From Acanthamoeba lenticulata (Eukaryota > Discosea > Longamoebia > Acanthamoebidae), in assembly GCA_002179805.1 (NCBI GenBank), contig NAVB01001434.1, forward strand, positions 1 to 26,212: 26,212 bases of DNA. Reading direction: 5' to 3'. The position numbers and the translations under genes were made by a program. The notes beneath the pieces are model-generated. The model made no database searches. It was not told where the DNA came from and saw only the letters and a list, made by a program, of their open reading frames with translations. Shown here piece by piece: positions 1 through 9,745 of this stretch (positions are counted from its first letter, which is position 1; each line of letters begins with the position of its first letter).

Positions 1-9
1 AATAAATAG

Positions 10-3000
10 GTCCGGGTGCGAACAGCTGGCCCATCGCGACGTACCACCAGTTCATGGTGCGGCGCTCGACGATGGTGGACTGCACCAAGGCCCGCGCCCT
101 CCTCGACTGGCTCTACTGGACGCAGGCCAGCGCCGACGCCAAAGACCTCGCCATCAAGTACGCCGCCCTTCCCCCAAAGTCCCGAGCTCGGCTTCACCAA
201 CACTCACCCGCCTGCTCATCAATCAATCAATAAATCACAGGAACTTCAACGGCGTGGCTGGCCACTCGGCGCCCGTGCAGAGGCGCCTGCTGGACTTCCT
301 CTCGAGCGCGACCTGCGGCGGCCTGCCGACAAGCTCGATCTACAACTGCATCACCGAGAGCACGCTGTGCTCGGGCCACGGCACTTGCGCCGACGAGGCC
401 TGCGTGTGCGACGCGGGCTACGAGGGCGAACACTGCCAGGACGTCACGAGCGCCAGCAGCGGCAGCGACGGGCCCTCAACGGGCGTCCTCCTCGCCGCGA
501 TCATCCCGTCGGCGCTGGCCGCCATCGCGCTGCTGGTGTGCATTGCGGCGGTGGCCGTCGCGCTGTGGCTGCGCGCCACGCAGCGCCGTGACGACGACTG
601 GGAAGTCGACATGACCGAGCTCGAGTTGGGCGAGCAGCTCGGCGCCGGCGGCTATGGTACGTTCCTTCATCACTTTATTCATTTATTTTAATTTAATTGT
701 TTTTATGGCTAATTGTTGCCGACAGGTATCGTGAGCAAGGCGGTGTGGAAGGGCACCGAGGTGGCCGTCAAGATGATGAGCAGCACCGCGGCCTCGCGCG
801 AGCTCGAGCGCAACTTCAAGGAGGAGGTGCGCGTGATGACCGCCCTGCGACACCCGAACGTGGTGCTCTTCATGGCGGCCTGCACCAAGCCGCCCAAGAT
901 GTGCATCATCATGGAGTACATGAGCCTCGGCTCGCTCTACGACCTGCTCCACAACGAGCTCATCCCGGCGATCCCGTTCGTCTTGCGGAACAAGATGGCC
1001 TACCAAGCGGCCAAGGGCATGCACTTCCTCCACTCGTCGGGCATCGTCCACCGCGACCTCAAATCGCTCAACCTCCTCCTCGACAACCGCTGGAACGTCA
1101 AGGTCCGCCCTCCCCTTCTTTTTCATCGTTTTTTCAATTGTCGTCTTTGCTGACGTCAGCAACGTGACGCAGGTGTCGGACTTTGGGCTCACCAAGTACA
1201 AGGAGGAGCTCAAGCGCGGCAACAACGGCGAGAAGGAAGTCCAGGGCTCCGTCCACTGGCTGGCGCCGGAGATCTTGAACGAAGAGCACGTGGACCACAT
1301 GCTGGCCGACGTCTACTCGTTTGGCATCATCCTGTGGGAGCTGGCCACGCGCATGCAGCCCTACTTTGGCATGAGGTCCGTCCTTCCCTTGCCCCTCAGG
1401 CTTGGACCTGTTGTGGCTCACGCCTTGATGTGGCGCGTGTGCTTTGTGACACGTCAGCCCGGCGGCCGTGGCCGTGGCGGTGATCCGGGACGGCGCGCGG
1501 CCCGATCTGCCCACCGAGATGGAGCCCGGCGAGGAGACCATCCCGGGCCCGTTCCTCGAGCTGATGCAGACCTGCTGGCACCAGGATCCGACCATCCGGC
1601 CCTCGTTCCTCGTACTCGAGCCCTCCACCCTTTTGTTGTTTAGTTCTTATTCCACACCCGCGGCGAGGCGCTGACGGTGATCTTCATTATCGTCTTGCAG
1701 GAGGTGATGACGCGCCTGAGCGCGTTTGGCGGTGACACGGGCATGTCGTCGGTGGGCAAGACCACGACCACGTCCTCGTCGTCGGGCGCCGGTGGCGGCG
1801 ACTCGTCGTCAAAGCTGGACGCCTCGTGGACGCTGCCCTCGGGCACCAACTCGGTCTCGGGCCGGTCATCGTCCTCATCGGCGTCATCGGGCAAGGCCTC
1901 GGTCGACGCCCCGACAGGCGCCGCGGCCGGCAGCGTGCGGCCGCCCGAGGGCGACGTCACAATCGTGTTCTCGGACATCACGCGCGCCGCTTCCCTGTGG
2001 GAGTTCAGCGCCGCGGCCATGCGAGACGCCACGATGCTGCACAACCAGGCCCTCCGCGGCCTGCTCAAGCGTCACCGCGGCTACGAGGTGGTCTTCGCCC
2101 GCGAGCGCAACAGCGGCGAGGGCTCCTTCTGTCTGGCCTTCCAACACACGATCGACGCCGTGCAGTGGTGCATGGAGGCCCAGAAGGCGCTGGTCGAGCT
2201 CGAGTGGCCCGAGGCCCTGCTCCAGCACCCGGGCGCGGCCGAGGAGTGGAACGACCAGGAGGACCTCGTCCTCTACCGGGGCCTCCGCGTGCGCATGGGC
2301 GTTCACACGGGCGAGGCCCGCACGCGGCGCGACCCGATGACGCGCCGCGTCGAGTATAGCGGCCCGCCCGTCAACACGGCCGCGCGCATCACGGCCATGG
2401 CCCACGGCGGCCAGATTTTGCTGTCGCATACGGCCTACGCCAAGCTCAAGGACACGGAGCTCGCACGGGAAAAGGCCCAGCAGCGCTTGGTCGGCCTGGG
2501 CCGCTTCGACATGCCCGACGCCCCGGCGGGCACAGCCCGCCTCTACGAGCTCAAGCCCAGCGGGCTCGAGGGCCGCTTCTTTGGCGGCATCACGCGCGGC
2601 GTTGACAGCGACGAGCCGAGCCGCGGCGATTCCACCGACACCGGCTCCAAGCACAGCGGCGACGACGATGGCGACGCTGAAGGCGAGCCTCCCAAGCGCA
2701 AGGGCAAGGGCAAGGGCGACCATCCCAAGAGCGGCGGCAGCGCCGACGACGACGACGAGGTGCAGACGGCCGTGGGAGAGGGCATGCTGTTCAAGGAGGA
2801 CAACTTCCTTACATCGGCCAACCTGTGCCGGTGGGTCATCGACTACAACGAGATCGCGCTGGGCAAGCAGGTCGGGATGGGCTCCTACGGCGTCGTCTTC
2901 CGCGGCAAGTGGAAGGGTGTCGAGGTGGCCGTGAAGCGGTTCATCAAGCAGAAGCTCGACGAGCGTCGGATGCTCGAGTTCCGCGCCGAGATGGCCTTCC

Positions 3001-3644
3001 TCTCGGAGCTGCACCACCCCAACATCGTCCTCTTCATCGGCGCGTGCGTCAAGCGGCCCAACCTGTGCATCGTGACCGAGTTTGTCAAGAACGGGTCCCT
3101 GCGCGGCCTGTTGGACGACAGCAGCGTCAAGCTCGCGTGGCGCCAGAAGGCCGGCATGCTCCGCAGCGCGGCGCTCGGTATCAACTACCTCCACTCGCTG
3201 GAGCCGGTGATCGTGCACCGGGACCTCAAGCCCTCGAACCTGCTCGTCGACGAGAACTTCAACGTCAAGGTGGCCGACTTTGGCTTTGCGCGGATCAAGG
3301 AGGAGAACGCCACCATGACCCGCTGCGGCACGCCCTGCTGGACCGCGCCAGAGGTCATCCGCGGTGAGAAGTACTCCGAGAGCGCCGACGTGTTCTCCTT
3401 TGGCATCATCATGTGGGAGGTGCTCACACGCAAGCAGCCCTACGCCGGGCGCAACTTCATGGGCGTGTCGCTCGACGTGCTCGAGGGCCGCCGACCAGCC
3501 GTGCCGGCTGACTGCCCGCCCGCGTTCAAGAAGCTCATGAAGAAATGCTGGCACGCCGAGGCCTCCAAGCGGCCCACCATGGAGGAGGTCATCACCCAGC
3601 TCGACCTCATGGTGGGCGACCGCGACAACAACGCGGCGGTGTAG
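10..3644 (+). CDS. Receptor-type protein with EGF-like module, TM, two protein kinase domains and a cyclase-like domain (5' partial)
   Basis: Model: join(<10..157, 241..656, 726..1102, 1173..1375, 1458..1611, 1701..3644); every phase fits, giving 1079 residues in the window, and the gene starts upstream. Residues 1-~70 resemble the C-terminal end of PstS-type binding proteins (NSWPIATYHQF, then a DWLYW segment). A Cys-rich EGF-like module (CSGHGTCADEACVCDAGY) follows, then one membrane span at ~130-158. Kinase 1 (~176-440) has GAGGYG, VAVK, HRDLKSLN and DFG. After a Ser/Gly linker comes a class III cyclase-like domain (~517-680) with FSDI and VNTAAR, but GEG where the second metal Asp (GDG) is usual. 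Kinase 2 (~809-1066) is complete: GMGSYG, VAVK, HRDLKPSN, DFG, CWTAPE. Likely a plasma-membrane receptor with its kinases and cyclase in the cytosol. Such receptors form a large family in Acanthamoeba. Nucleotide specificity and activity of the cyclase are uncertain. Confidence 0.88.
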
Positions 3645-3853
3645 CAAGTTGTATTTTAATTGTTGTTTTTATGACGTCAGCCGCCACCTCTAGGGCTGTC
3701 GTTCGCGGAAATACAAAGATTCGTTTGCGAAGCGGCCTCTGTGTGAATCACACGGGCAGCTGCTGCGTGCATGAGCGTGCTGTCAGAATTGTACGTGCAA
3801 GCCGTCGAGTCTGTTCTTCATTCGCCTCCTGTTTCTCCTCGTGCACGAGATTC

Positions 3854-3860
3854 TATAAAT
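3854..3860 (+). promoter_or_regulatory. Putative TATA box (TATAAAT) for the KCTD-like gene
   Basis: TATAAAT lies about 80 bases upstream of the ATG at 3942, in the 297-base gap after the receptor gene. It fits a short 5' UTR and argues that translation starts at 3942 and not at the in-frame ATG at 3771, which lies upstream of this box. Inferred from sequence only. Confidence 0.45.
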
Positions 3861-3941
3861 CTACCTCTGCTCCACTACCGTGAGCCCTTCTACCCGTCAG
3901 AGAGAAATCATCAACCAGCCATTTCAGCCGTTGTTGCACGC

Positions 3942-4645
3942 ATGGAGCGTTTGCACGAGCTTCTTTCGAGTGGTGGGTCCAGTGGGAGCAGCAACACCCA
4001 AGCAAAGGTTGTGCGGCTCTGTGTGGGTGGCGTTATGCACGTCACGACCCTGGAGACTCTGAGCACAGAGAGGGGCTCCAGGCTCTACAAGCTCGTGGAA
4101 AAGCCCATCGCCACCATAGATGGCGCCATCTTCATTGACAGGTACAAGACGTCTCGTTCCCGCATCTTCTCTGTTTAAGAACTCAGCAAGCAAACGAACA
4201 AATCGGTGCAGGGACGGCACGCACTTCCGACACATCCTCAACTTCCTGAGGAGTGGCGTGCTCAACATCCCTGCGGACATGGTTCTCTGTAACGAGCTCC
4301 TCGTCGAAGGTGCGTTCATGACCTTTCTGTCCCCCCCCCCTCTCTTTCTTTTCCTTCGCTCCTGGTCTCATGTGTCCTTGTCTTGATCGCGCTTGTGTGC
4401 AGCTGACTTCTATGAGCTGCAAAGCTTGAAGGACCTTATCCAGGTCTCTCTGCCTCGTGACACAGGCGCCAAGGAAGAGGTTCGCCTGCTCTCTGACGAC
4501 AGTAGCTTCCCTCTTCTCTTCCTCAACTTATACCATCGAACAGGCGCGTAAGTGGCGGGAGAAGGCCGAAGGACTGGAGCAGCAAGTGCGCAAGCTCCAG
4601 GACGAGCTGCTGCAACTCAAGGCTTCCCATCCCGCTGAGGAGTAA
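3942..4645 (+). CDS. T1/BTB (potassium-channel tetramerisation-type, KCTD-like) protein
   Basis: Model: join(3942..4141, 4212..4309, 4403..4443, 4544..4645), 146 residues, frame kept throughout. After a short Ser/Gly-rich N-terminus, the T1 fold runs from VVRLCVGG through FIDRDGTHFRHILNFLRSG to ADFYELQSLKDLI; the FIDRDG..F..ILNFLR signature forms only after the first intron is removed. The last exon is a short charged heptad segment (KWREKAEGLEQQVRKLQDEL), probably a coiled coil. There is no channel pore or transmembrane helix, so this is a soluble KCTD-type protein. Family members oligomerise and often serve as adaptors for cullin-3 ubiquitin ligases; that role is family knowledge, not visible here. 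Intron 2 holds a run of about ten C. An alternative ATG at 3771 would add 57 residues of unlikely composition. Confidence 0.85.
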
Positions 4646-4792
4646 AGCCCAAGGCGCCTCTTTCTATCCAGTCCCTCTGGGTGACTATCTTCTTCTTCTT
4701 CATGCTTGTACACAGATTCGCGTTGTTCTGCGCCAACGTTCTTGGTGTAGTGGAAAAGGCGGGAAAAGGGGAAGTTTTCTTGACGAGACGAG

Positions 4793-5212
4793 ATGAGTGG
4801 GGAAGAGCCGCAGCTGCAGCAGGCCAAGATTGAGCTGTACTACAGTTCGGCCACGTCCCAGATAAAGGTGAAAAAGGACCAGCAGGCCTTGCGACTCCTA
4901 CTTGAATCGAAGCAGCTTGAGTTCGATGATTTCGACGTGTTCCTCGATCAAATGCGTAAGGCCGAGATGCAAGCCAAGAGTGGCAAGACCTCGCTTCCCC
5001 AGCTCTTCGTAGATGACCGCTTCGTCGGGGTAGGATGTGCCGCTAACTATTTATTTTATTTTATTATTCAATTTTATTTATTTATTTTTGCCGCTGTATT
5101 TTGTTATTGACGTATTTTATGTTATCACCAGGGCTATGATGAGGTACAGTACATGGAGGAACTGGGAACGTTGGACCAAGTGCTTTTCAAAGAGATGGAT
5201 CAAGAAGAGTGA
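4793..5212 (+). CDS. SH3BGR-like thioredoxin-fold protein
   Basis: Model: join(4793..5029, 5132..5212), 105 residues. The intron (5030-5131) is very AT-rich and splits FVG from GYDEVQYMEE. The protein starts with a beta strand (KIELYYSS), has helices around residues 25-60, and carries the cis-proline strand LPQLFVDDRFVGGYDE, all as in SH3-domain-binding glutamic-acid-rich (SH3BGR) proteins, which are usually close to this length. The redox CxxC of glutaredoxins is absent (SSATS in its place), so it is probably not an oxidoreductase; SH3BGR relatives are small adaptor-like proteins. It is acidic at the C-terminus (KEMDQEE). The start is the first ATG of the frame, 147 bases after the KCTD-like stop. 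A divergent glutaredoxin is the main alternative. Confidence 0.85.
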
Positions 5213-5534
5213 CGAGCTGTGTGGGTGTATTGTGTACGCAACTGGGAAAGATAGGACCTTGTTGTTCGTGCACTCTTCCAATCTGGACGGGCCAACAGGT
5301 GAAGAACGCGTGGCCTTGTGGCCTTGTGGACGAGCTTCCGCCACCTGCGAAGCAGGGACCTTGCAACCAGTGGCGGACCTTGATAGGACGGATAAATTGA
5401 ATTTACACCCTCCTTTTCCCCAGTGGAGACGTCTCTATTCGTGGACCAACCACGCCTGGGACCCAGAGGAGAGTTAAAGGGAGGCGCAGCATCTTGCTCA
5501 GCACAAACACACCCGTCGCCTCCACACCACAAAC
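5213..5534 (+). other. Intergenic: 3' flank of the SH3BGR-like gene and 5' flank of the thaumatin-like gene
   Basis: No coding exon is supported. Open frames here lack family motifs and overlap one another on both strands. The stretch probably holds the 3' UTR of the gene on the left and the promoter of the gene on the right. An AT-rich patch (GATAAATTGAATTT, about 5390-5403) lies about 140 bases upstream of the thaumatin-like ATG and is the only weak TATA candidate. Confidence 0.5.
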
Positions 5535-6126
5535 ATGCTTTCCTTTCTGCTGGCCTTCGCCATTGTCCTCTTCTGCATCCAGAACTGCTTCGCCTCTCAA
5601 GTGATTCTGCGCAACAACTGTGGTGGTGACGTGCAAGCCATCTGGACCGCCAATGGCCAACGTACGCTTGCTTCCCTCCCCTTCTTTTGGCTGCCATCTT
5701 CATTTGGCGGGCACAACTTACATGTTTCTTGCTTCAGCTTCGCGTGTCGCTTGCAACCTTGGCCGCGGACAGAGCTGCATGGTTTCCCTTGGTGGTGCTG
5801 GTAACTTCAAGGACGGCTGGAACGGCCGGACGCTGGCCGAGTTCAGTTTCAACGCTGGCGGCAAGGACTGGTACGACATCTCTGTGATTGTCGGCTACGA
5901 CATTGGCATGAGCATTCAGGCTCCCTACGGTGGCTTCTCTCCTTCGTGCTGGTACAGCGGCTGCCCTGGTATGTGACATGACCTCCAGATATCTGGTGGG
6001 CCTTGCAGAGCACTCACGTCCTCTGTGCTGCTGGCCCTTGCTTCAGACGCCATGCACTTCCCAGCTGACACGACCAAAATTCACGCCGTGGGCACCGGCG
6101 GCGTCTTCACGCTCACTTATTGCTGA
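5535..6126 (+). CDS. Secreted thaumatin-like (PR-5 type) protein
   Basis: Model: join(5535..5661, 5738..5968, 6047..6126), 145 residues. Residues 1-~20 form a signal peptide (hydrophobic LSFLLAFAIVLF, cleavage near CFAS-Q). The mature part follows the small thaumatin-like pattern: VILRNNC, then QAIWTANGQ, then GRTLAEFSFN, KDWYDISVIVGYDIGMSIQ, and a C-terminal FTLTYC. Six cysteines remain in the mature chain, fewer than the 10 or 16 usual in plant members, so disulfide bonding must be simpler. Family members bind or cut fungal beta-glucans or act as antimicrobials; an extracellular or phagosomal role against microbes is inference. Both introns are short (76 and 78 bases) and phase 1, and each acceptor is needed to restore the family frame. 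A GH64-like relative is the alternative. Confidence 0.88.
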
Positions 6127-6394
6127 GGTCGACTCTTTCAGAAGAGCGCTGACGAAGTCCTTCCGCTCCAGCAATAAACTGTGTAATAGACCATCAATTT
6201 TTTTTCGCGTGCAGCGACAGTAGCACGTGCGCCTGGTTTCTACCAAGGCACAACAACGCCTTCCAAGATGGCAGAGAATAGTGTGCGGAATGACTTCTAT
6301 GTACACATCAGTGTTTTGTTTTTTTAATTTTATGACGGTGTGCAACGTGTTACGACTGCAGGGAGCCGAAACGAAATGTTCTACTCGGAAGAAT

Positions 6395-6852
6395 CTAGTA
6401 GAAGTAGCCAAGCACCTTACCACCAGTACCCTTGCGCCTGGCCTCCTCGTGATCCATGATGCCCGACGAGGTGGTGAGCACAATGAAACCGAACTGACGC
6501 GACGGAAGGAGATCGGTGATCCACTGCTCAATGTGCTTGAGCTTAATGTCGAAGCGCGGGCTGATGACGCCGCACTTGTTGATGCGACCAATGAGGTCAA
6601 CAACGATCTTGCCGCTGCGGTGGTCATCGATGATCTCGAACTCACCAATGTAGCCTAAGTTTTTGAAAAAGAATGAGCCCGACGGACTTCAACTGAGCAG
6701 ATTCGAGCACTTCACGTACCGTGCTTAAGCATGACCTGAAGGAACTTGACGATGACCTTCGAGCTAGGCCTGATGAGGACCTGGCGCTTGCCCCTCTTCT
6801 CGGCGTTGCAGATGCTCTTGAGGCAGTCGTTCAAAACACTGATGCGCACCAT
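6395..6852 (-). CDS. rps15A: 40S ribosomal protein uS8 (S15a)
   Basis: Model: complement(join(6395..6654, 6720..6852)), 130 residues, the standard length of eukaryotic S15a/uS8. The chain begins [20 protein letters not shown] and carries [20 protein letters not shown], then [48 protein letters not shown] and ends GGKVLGYFY; the match to the family is nearly continuous. One 65-base phase-1 intron (6655-6719) splits the KHGY motif. It is a small-subunit rRNA-binding protein needed for central-domain assembly. It lies tail-to-tail with the thaumatin-like gene, 268 bases apart. No other identity is plausible. Confidence 0.98.
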
Positions 6853-7577
6853 TTTGAAGAGTCTACGAGAATGCGCAGCAAAGAGAGAGGGCAAAAAGGG
6901 TAGGGGGGAAGAGGGGTGAGTAACAACCACAAGTTGTACTTTCCCTCTTCTAGTTCTCTCTTATGACACGAGATCGGCCACAGAGGAAGGACATGTCTCC
7001 TTGGCGGAGTAGCGGGCAGGAGGGTCCACGTACGATGGTGATGGGGGTGAGGCGAAGAGGAAGAAGGAAGAAAGAAGTTCCTCTCGCCCCTAATAACCGG
7101 CCAACGGGCTTTTCGTTGGTCAGATATTTCCGGCCACGAAAAAATGTGATAATAATGAACAACAATTTTCAAAAACAGCCACGTCGGTGATGCCAGGCGT
7201 CAGCGCTCGTGCTCGTGCTGCTTTTCATCTACTGGCCCTACCTCAACAGCTCCTGGATGTTGCCGTTTTTTCGGTGTCGTGAGATTGTCTTGAGGTTTGC
7301 TCACATGCAATGCGCAATGGCCGCTCTCCACGGCACTGTCTCTTGCCGCGGACGTTCGTCTGGTTCAACGAGCAGGTTTTGTCAGGGAGGTTGCTAAACC
7401 TGTCTACAGCCCAGTTTACCCTCGCCAGTAACTTAGGCGTTCATGTGCTCCCAACTCAGTTTCTGTTTTAGCAATCACCTTAAAACTGTAAATTTAATCG
7501 AGCTAGAATATACCAATGGCAAACTTGCGCTTAAAAAGGCATAGTTGCGAGGTAACTGTTATTACAGAGCTGCTCTG
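6853..7577. other. Intergenic: 5' flank of uS8 and 3' flank of the GATA-factor gene
   Basis: No gene is supported in these 725 bases. Open frames of 60-113 codons on both strands show no domain, no splice-compatible extension and no codon pattern like the neighbours. The left part should contain the uS8 promoter (minus strand); the right part should contain the 3' UTR of the GATA-factor gene. A small gene cannot be excluded. Confidence 0.5.
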
Positions 7578-8527
7578 CTAGCAAGCGTGCGGTTGCTGTG
7601 GGGACTCGGCCTTGACAGGGAAGGACGACAGCTTCGTCTCCCACACGAGAGGGTTACTAATGTTGGTGCGGCCCTTCCTGCTCGTGGTCGGGTTGAGCAG
7701 CAGGCTCACCGGGACGTTGCCACCCTGGCCTCGCGCGCTCTGCTCTCGCTGCTTGCTGCGGTACCGCAGGCCACACGCATTGCATAGGGTGCCCTTGCCC
7801 AGCGGGCCCGTGCGCCACTCTGGCGTGGAATCCGTGTTGCAATGCTGGCAGCGCTTCCACTCGGCATCGCCGTTGGCACCCTGTCAATGTGGAAGAAATC
7901 TGGTTTAGCATGTGGCGGGCAAGGTTCAGTCCAGTTGAGGCGGGGTGAACGTACGGTGACCTTGCACCGCTTGTAGCGCGGTCCGTTCAGCTTCCACTTG
8001 GCCACCTGCGAGCCGTTCTCGAAGGTGACTTCGGACTGGACGTCGGCCGAGGGGGATGAAGAAGAGCCACGGGATGTCGAGCTGGAGGAAGCCCTGGCCA
8101 TGAGGCTCTGCTGGGAGCCGGTCGGCGGAACGGACATGGCGCGCTTCCTCTTCATGCGCCTCTCCTCCGAGGAGGGAGACGGCGGCGGGGAGCAAACAGG
8201 CGAGGTGGGCATCGAATGCGAGCCATAGACCATCGCTCGAGCAGGCGCAGGTGCGGGCATGGCGAAGCGCTCAACTTGGCAGGGCTGATGATAGTGGCTC
8301 GGCGGGACGGGGAGCACCATGTGGAGGGCGGGCAGCAGTGGCTGCTGCTGAGGACGAGGCGTCGATCCGACGTTCGTCATCTGGAAGTGCTGGCTGGGCA
8401 AGAAGGACTGGAGTGGGAAGTGAGGCTGGCCATAAGCTGAGTAGTGATGTTGGGGACCGAAGCTAAGGGAGCTGCCAATGAAGGGCGTGAGGGGCGGGAA
8501 GCTGAGTGGCGGGAGCTGGACGGCCAT
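7578..8527 (-). CDS. GATA-type zinc-finger transcription factor
   Basis: Model: complement(join(7578..7880, 7955..8527)), 291 residues. The 74-base intron (7881-7954) is phase 0 and joins YKRCKVT to [11 protein letters not shown]. The finger at residues ~202-227 is C-x2-C-x18-C-x2-C ([20 protein letters not shown], then LCNACGL), followed by the usual basic tail RYRSKQRE. The x18 loop is the plant/protist-style spacing; animal fingers usually have x17. The N-terminal ~110 residues are rich in Pro, His, Gln and Ser, as in activation regions. A basic patch (MKRKRAM) may be a nuclear signal. The block [14 protein letters not shown] before the finger is well ordered in composition and may be a second DNA-contact or family-specific module. 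Nuclear role binding GATA sites is family knowledge; targets are unknown. Confidence 0.92.
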
Positions 8528-8880
8528 CTTGAGAAAAGGAGGCTATGAGATGAAGGGGATGAGAGTCCCACACAAGGGAGAGAGCTGAAGCGAAAAGGAG
8601 CGTCCAAAGGCCAAGGAAAGGTTTGTCGACTGGGAGGTTGTGGTGGATGGAGTTGGTCGAGGGAGGACAAAAGTCCAGGTGAAAGATTGGCTTCTTGGAG
8701 ATGGACCAGTTGAGTTTGGAAAAGTGGGCAAGGTGGTGTAAGTTCTGGGTGAGTGTCTCACTTTGTTGTGGAGAAAGGCAAAGCGACGATGTGGCTCTAG
8801 GGAAAGAGGAGGCTTGGGAGGAGCTTTGTGTGGTGAAGAGCGAAAGCGACAATGACCAACACTAGCGAAAAGCGAAGCTT

Positions 8881-8887
8881 CTTATAG
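8881..8887 (-). promoter_or_regulatory. Putative TATA box (CTATAAG, minus strand) for the GATA-factor gene
   Basis: On the minus strand CTATAAGAAG lies about 355 bases upstream of the ATG at 8527. If used, the mRNA leader would be about 320 bases and pyrimidine-rich. Sequence inference only. Confidence 0.3.
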
Positions 8888-9456
8888 AGGGCGTCGTTCT
8901 TCACCCTCGGTCCATGTGACTTCCTCGCCCACAAAGATTCCACCAATTGTGCTCTGAGGTGAACGTTGGGATGGATACGTAAGATCCGCTGCTCCGGGAT
9001 CGTTGCCGAGACAGACCGCGAACTTGCAGCATTTAGGTTTTGCTGCAACGTGCAACCTAAGCGCCTACCTTCTCAGAGCAGTCACCTCCTGAACATTGAA
9101 ATGTCCAGACAAGGCGGTTCCTTTCTCCTCGACCGGCATCACCTTGCGCGCACTCCCACTTCACCAGCGGAATGCATTCTTGACCCGACGTCGCCATCGC
9201 AACGGAGCCACAGGAACTCCTTCCTGCGCCAAGAACGTCGATTTTTCTGCCGACATCGGGAAATCTTGGGCAAAGAGTAGACATAAACCTCAGAGATGAA
9301 GGTTATCCTCTCTTGCCGAAGAACAACCTTTTAGCGTTTTGGTTAACTCATGTAGGCGAGTTCTATTCATTGGACTCCTTCATTAGGCAAACCCGCCATC
9401 TGCACATAAACCTTGTTTATTGCTATTTTTACGCGCCAGCCGGACCAGGCAGCAGA

Positions 9457-9481
9457 ATACAAGAATACAAGAATACAAGAT
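9457..9481. repeat. Short tandem repeat, 9-base unit AATACAAGA, ~3 copies
   Basis: Three near-perfect head-to-tail copies lie in the non-coding gap downstream of the kinase gene. Flanking AG runs (about 9526-9541 and 9620-9636) make the 9450-9640 stretch generally low-complexity. No gene function is implied. Confidence 0.8.
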
Positions 9482-9745
9482 GGAATAACACACGACGTAG
9501 TGGTACACTATTTTTGTGGTTAAAAGAGAGAGAGAGAGAGCAGGTATGGAAGAAGACTTGCGGTAAGAATCTGGGTATAATCTATACGACGCCACTTGAA
9601 AGAGGAAGTGAAAGAGAAAGAGAGAGAGAGAGAGAAGAGTGTAGCCCCGTCTTGAGATGAAAGGCCAGCGGCTGGAGAATGGGGAGGCGAGGAGTAGGTT
9701 GCAACAGCACCATACAGTGGAGCCGAGTGTGTGCGCGGGGAGCTC

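Larger units (their letters stand above)
8528..9745. other. Long non-coding gap: GATA-factor leader/promoter and 3' flank of the kinase gene
   Basis: No exon with family motifs was found in 1218 bases. On the minus strand, 8528-8880 is strongly pyrimidine-rich and open in more than one frame, which looks like a leader and not a protein. 9300-9660 is AT-richer and holds simple repeats: a 9-base unit (AATACAAGA) about three times at 9457-9481, and AG-dinucleotide runs near 9526-9541 and 9620-9636. The right end is the 3' UTR of the kinase gene, whose stop codon is at 9746-9748. Confidence 0.55.

Noticed and set aside
1884..3647. 587-codon open frame on the minus strand
   Set aside because: It mirrors the GC-rich kinase/cyclase exon of the receptor; its product is low-complexity Ala/Leu/His/Val-rich sequence without a domain.
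3771..3941. Earlier in-frame ATG for the KCTD-like gene
   Set aside because: The TATA-like box at 3854-3860 lies downstream of it, and the added residues look non-coding.
7209..7397. 62-codon hydrophobic frame on the plus strand
   Set aside because: Short, without a motif or context; chance frame in the gap between uS8 and the GATA factor.
8463..8852. 129-codon minus-strand frame overlapping the GATA-factor start
   Set aside because: Pyrimidine-rich leader sequence, out of frame with the GATA factor and without a motif.
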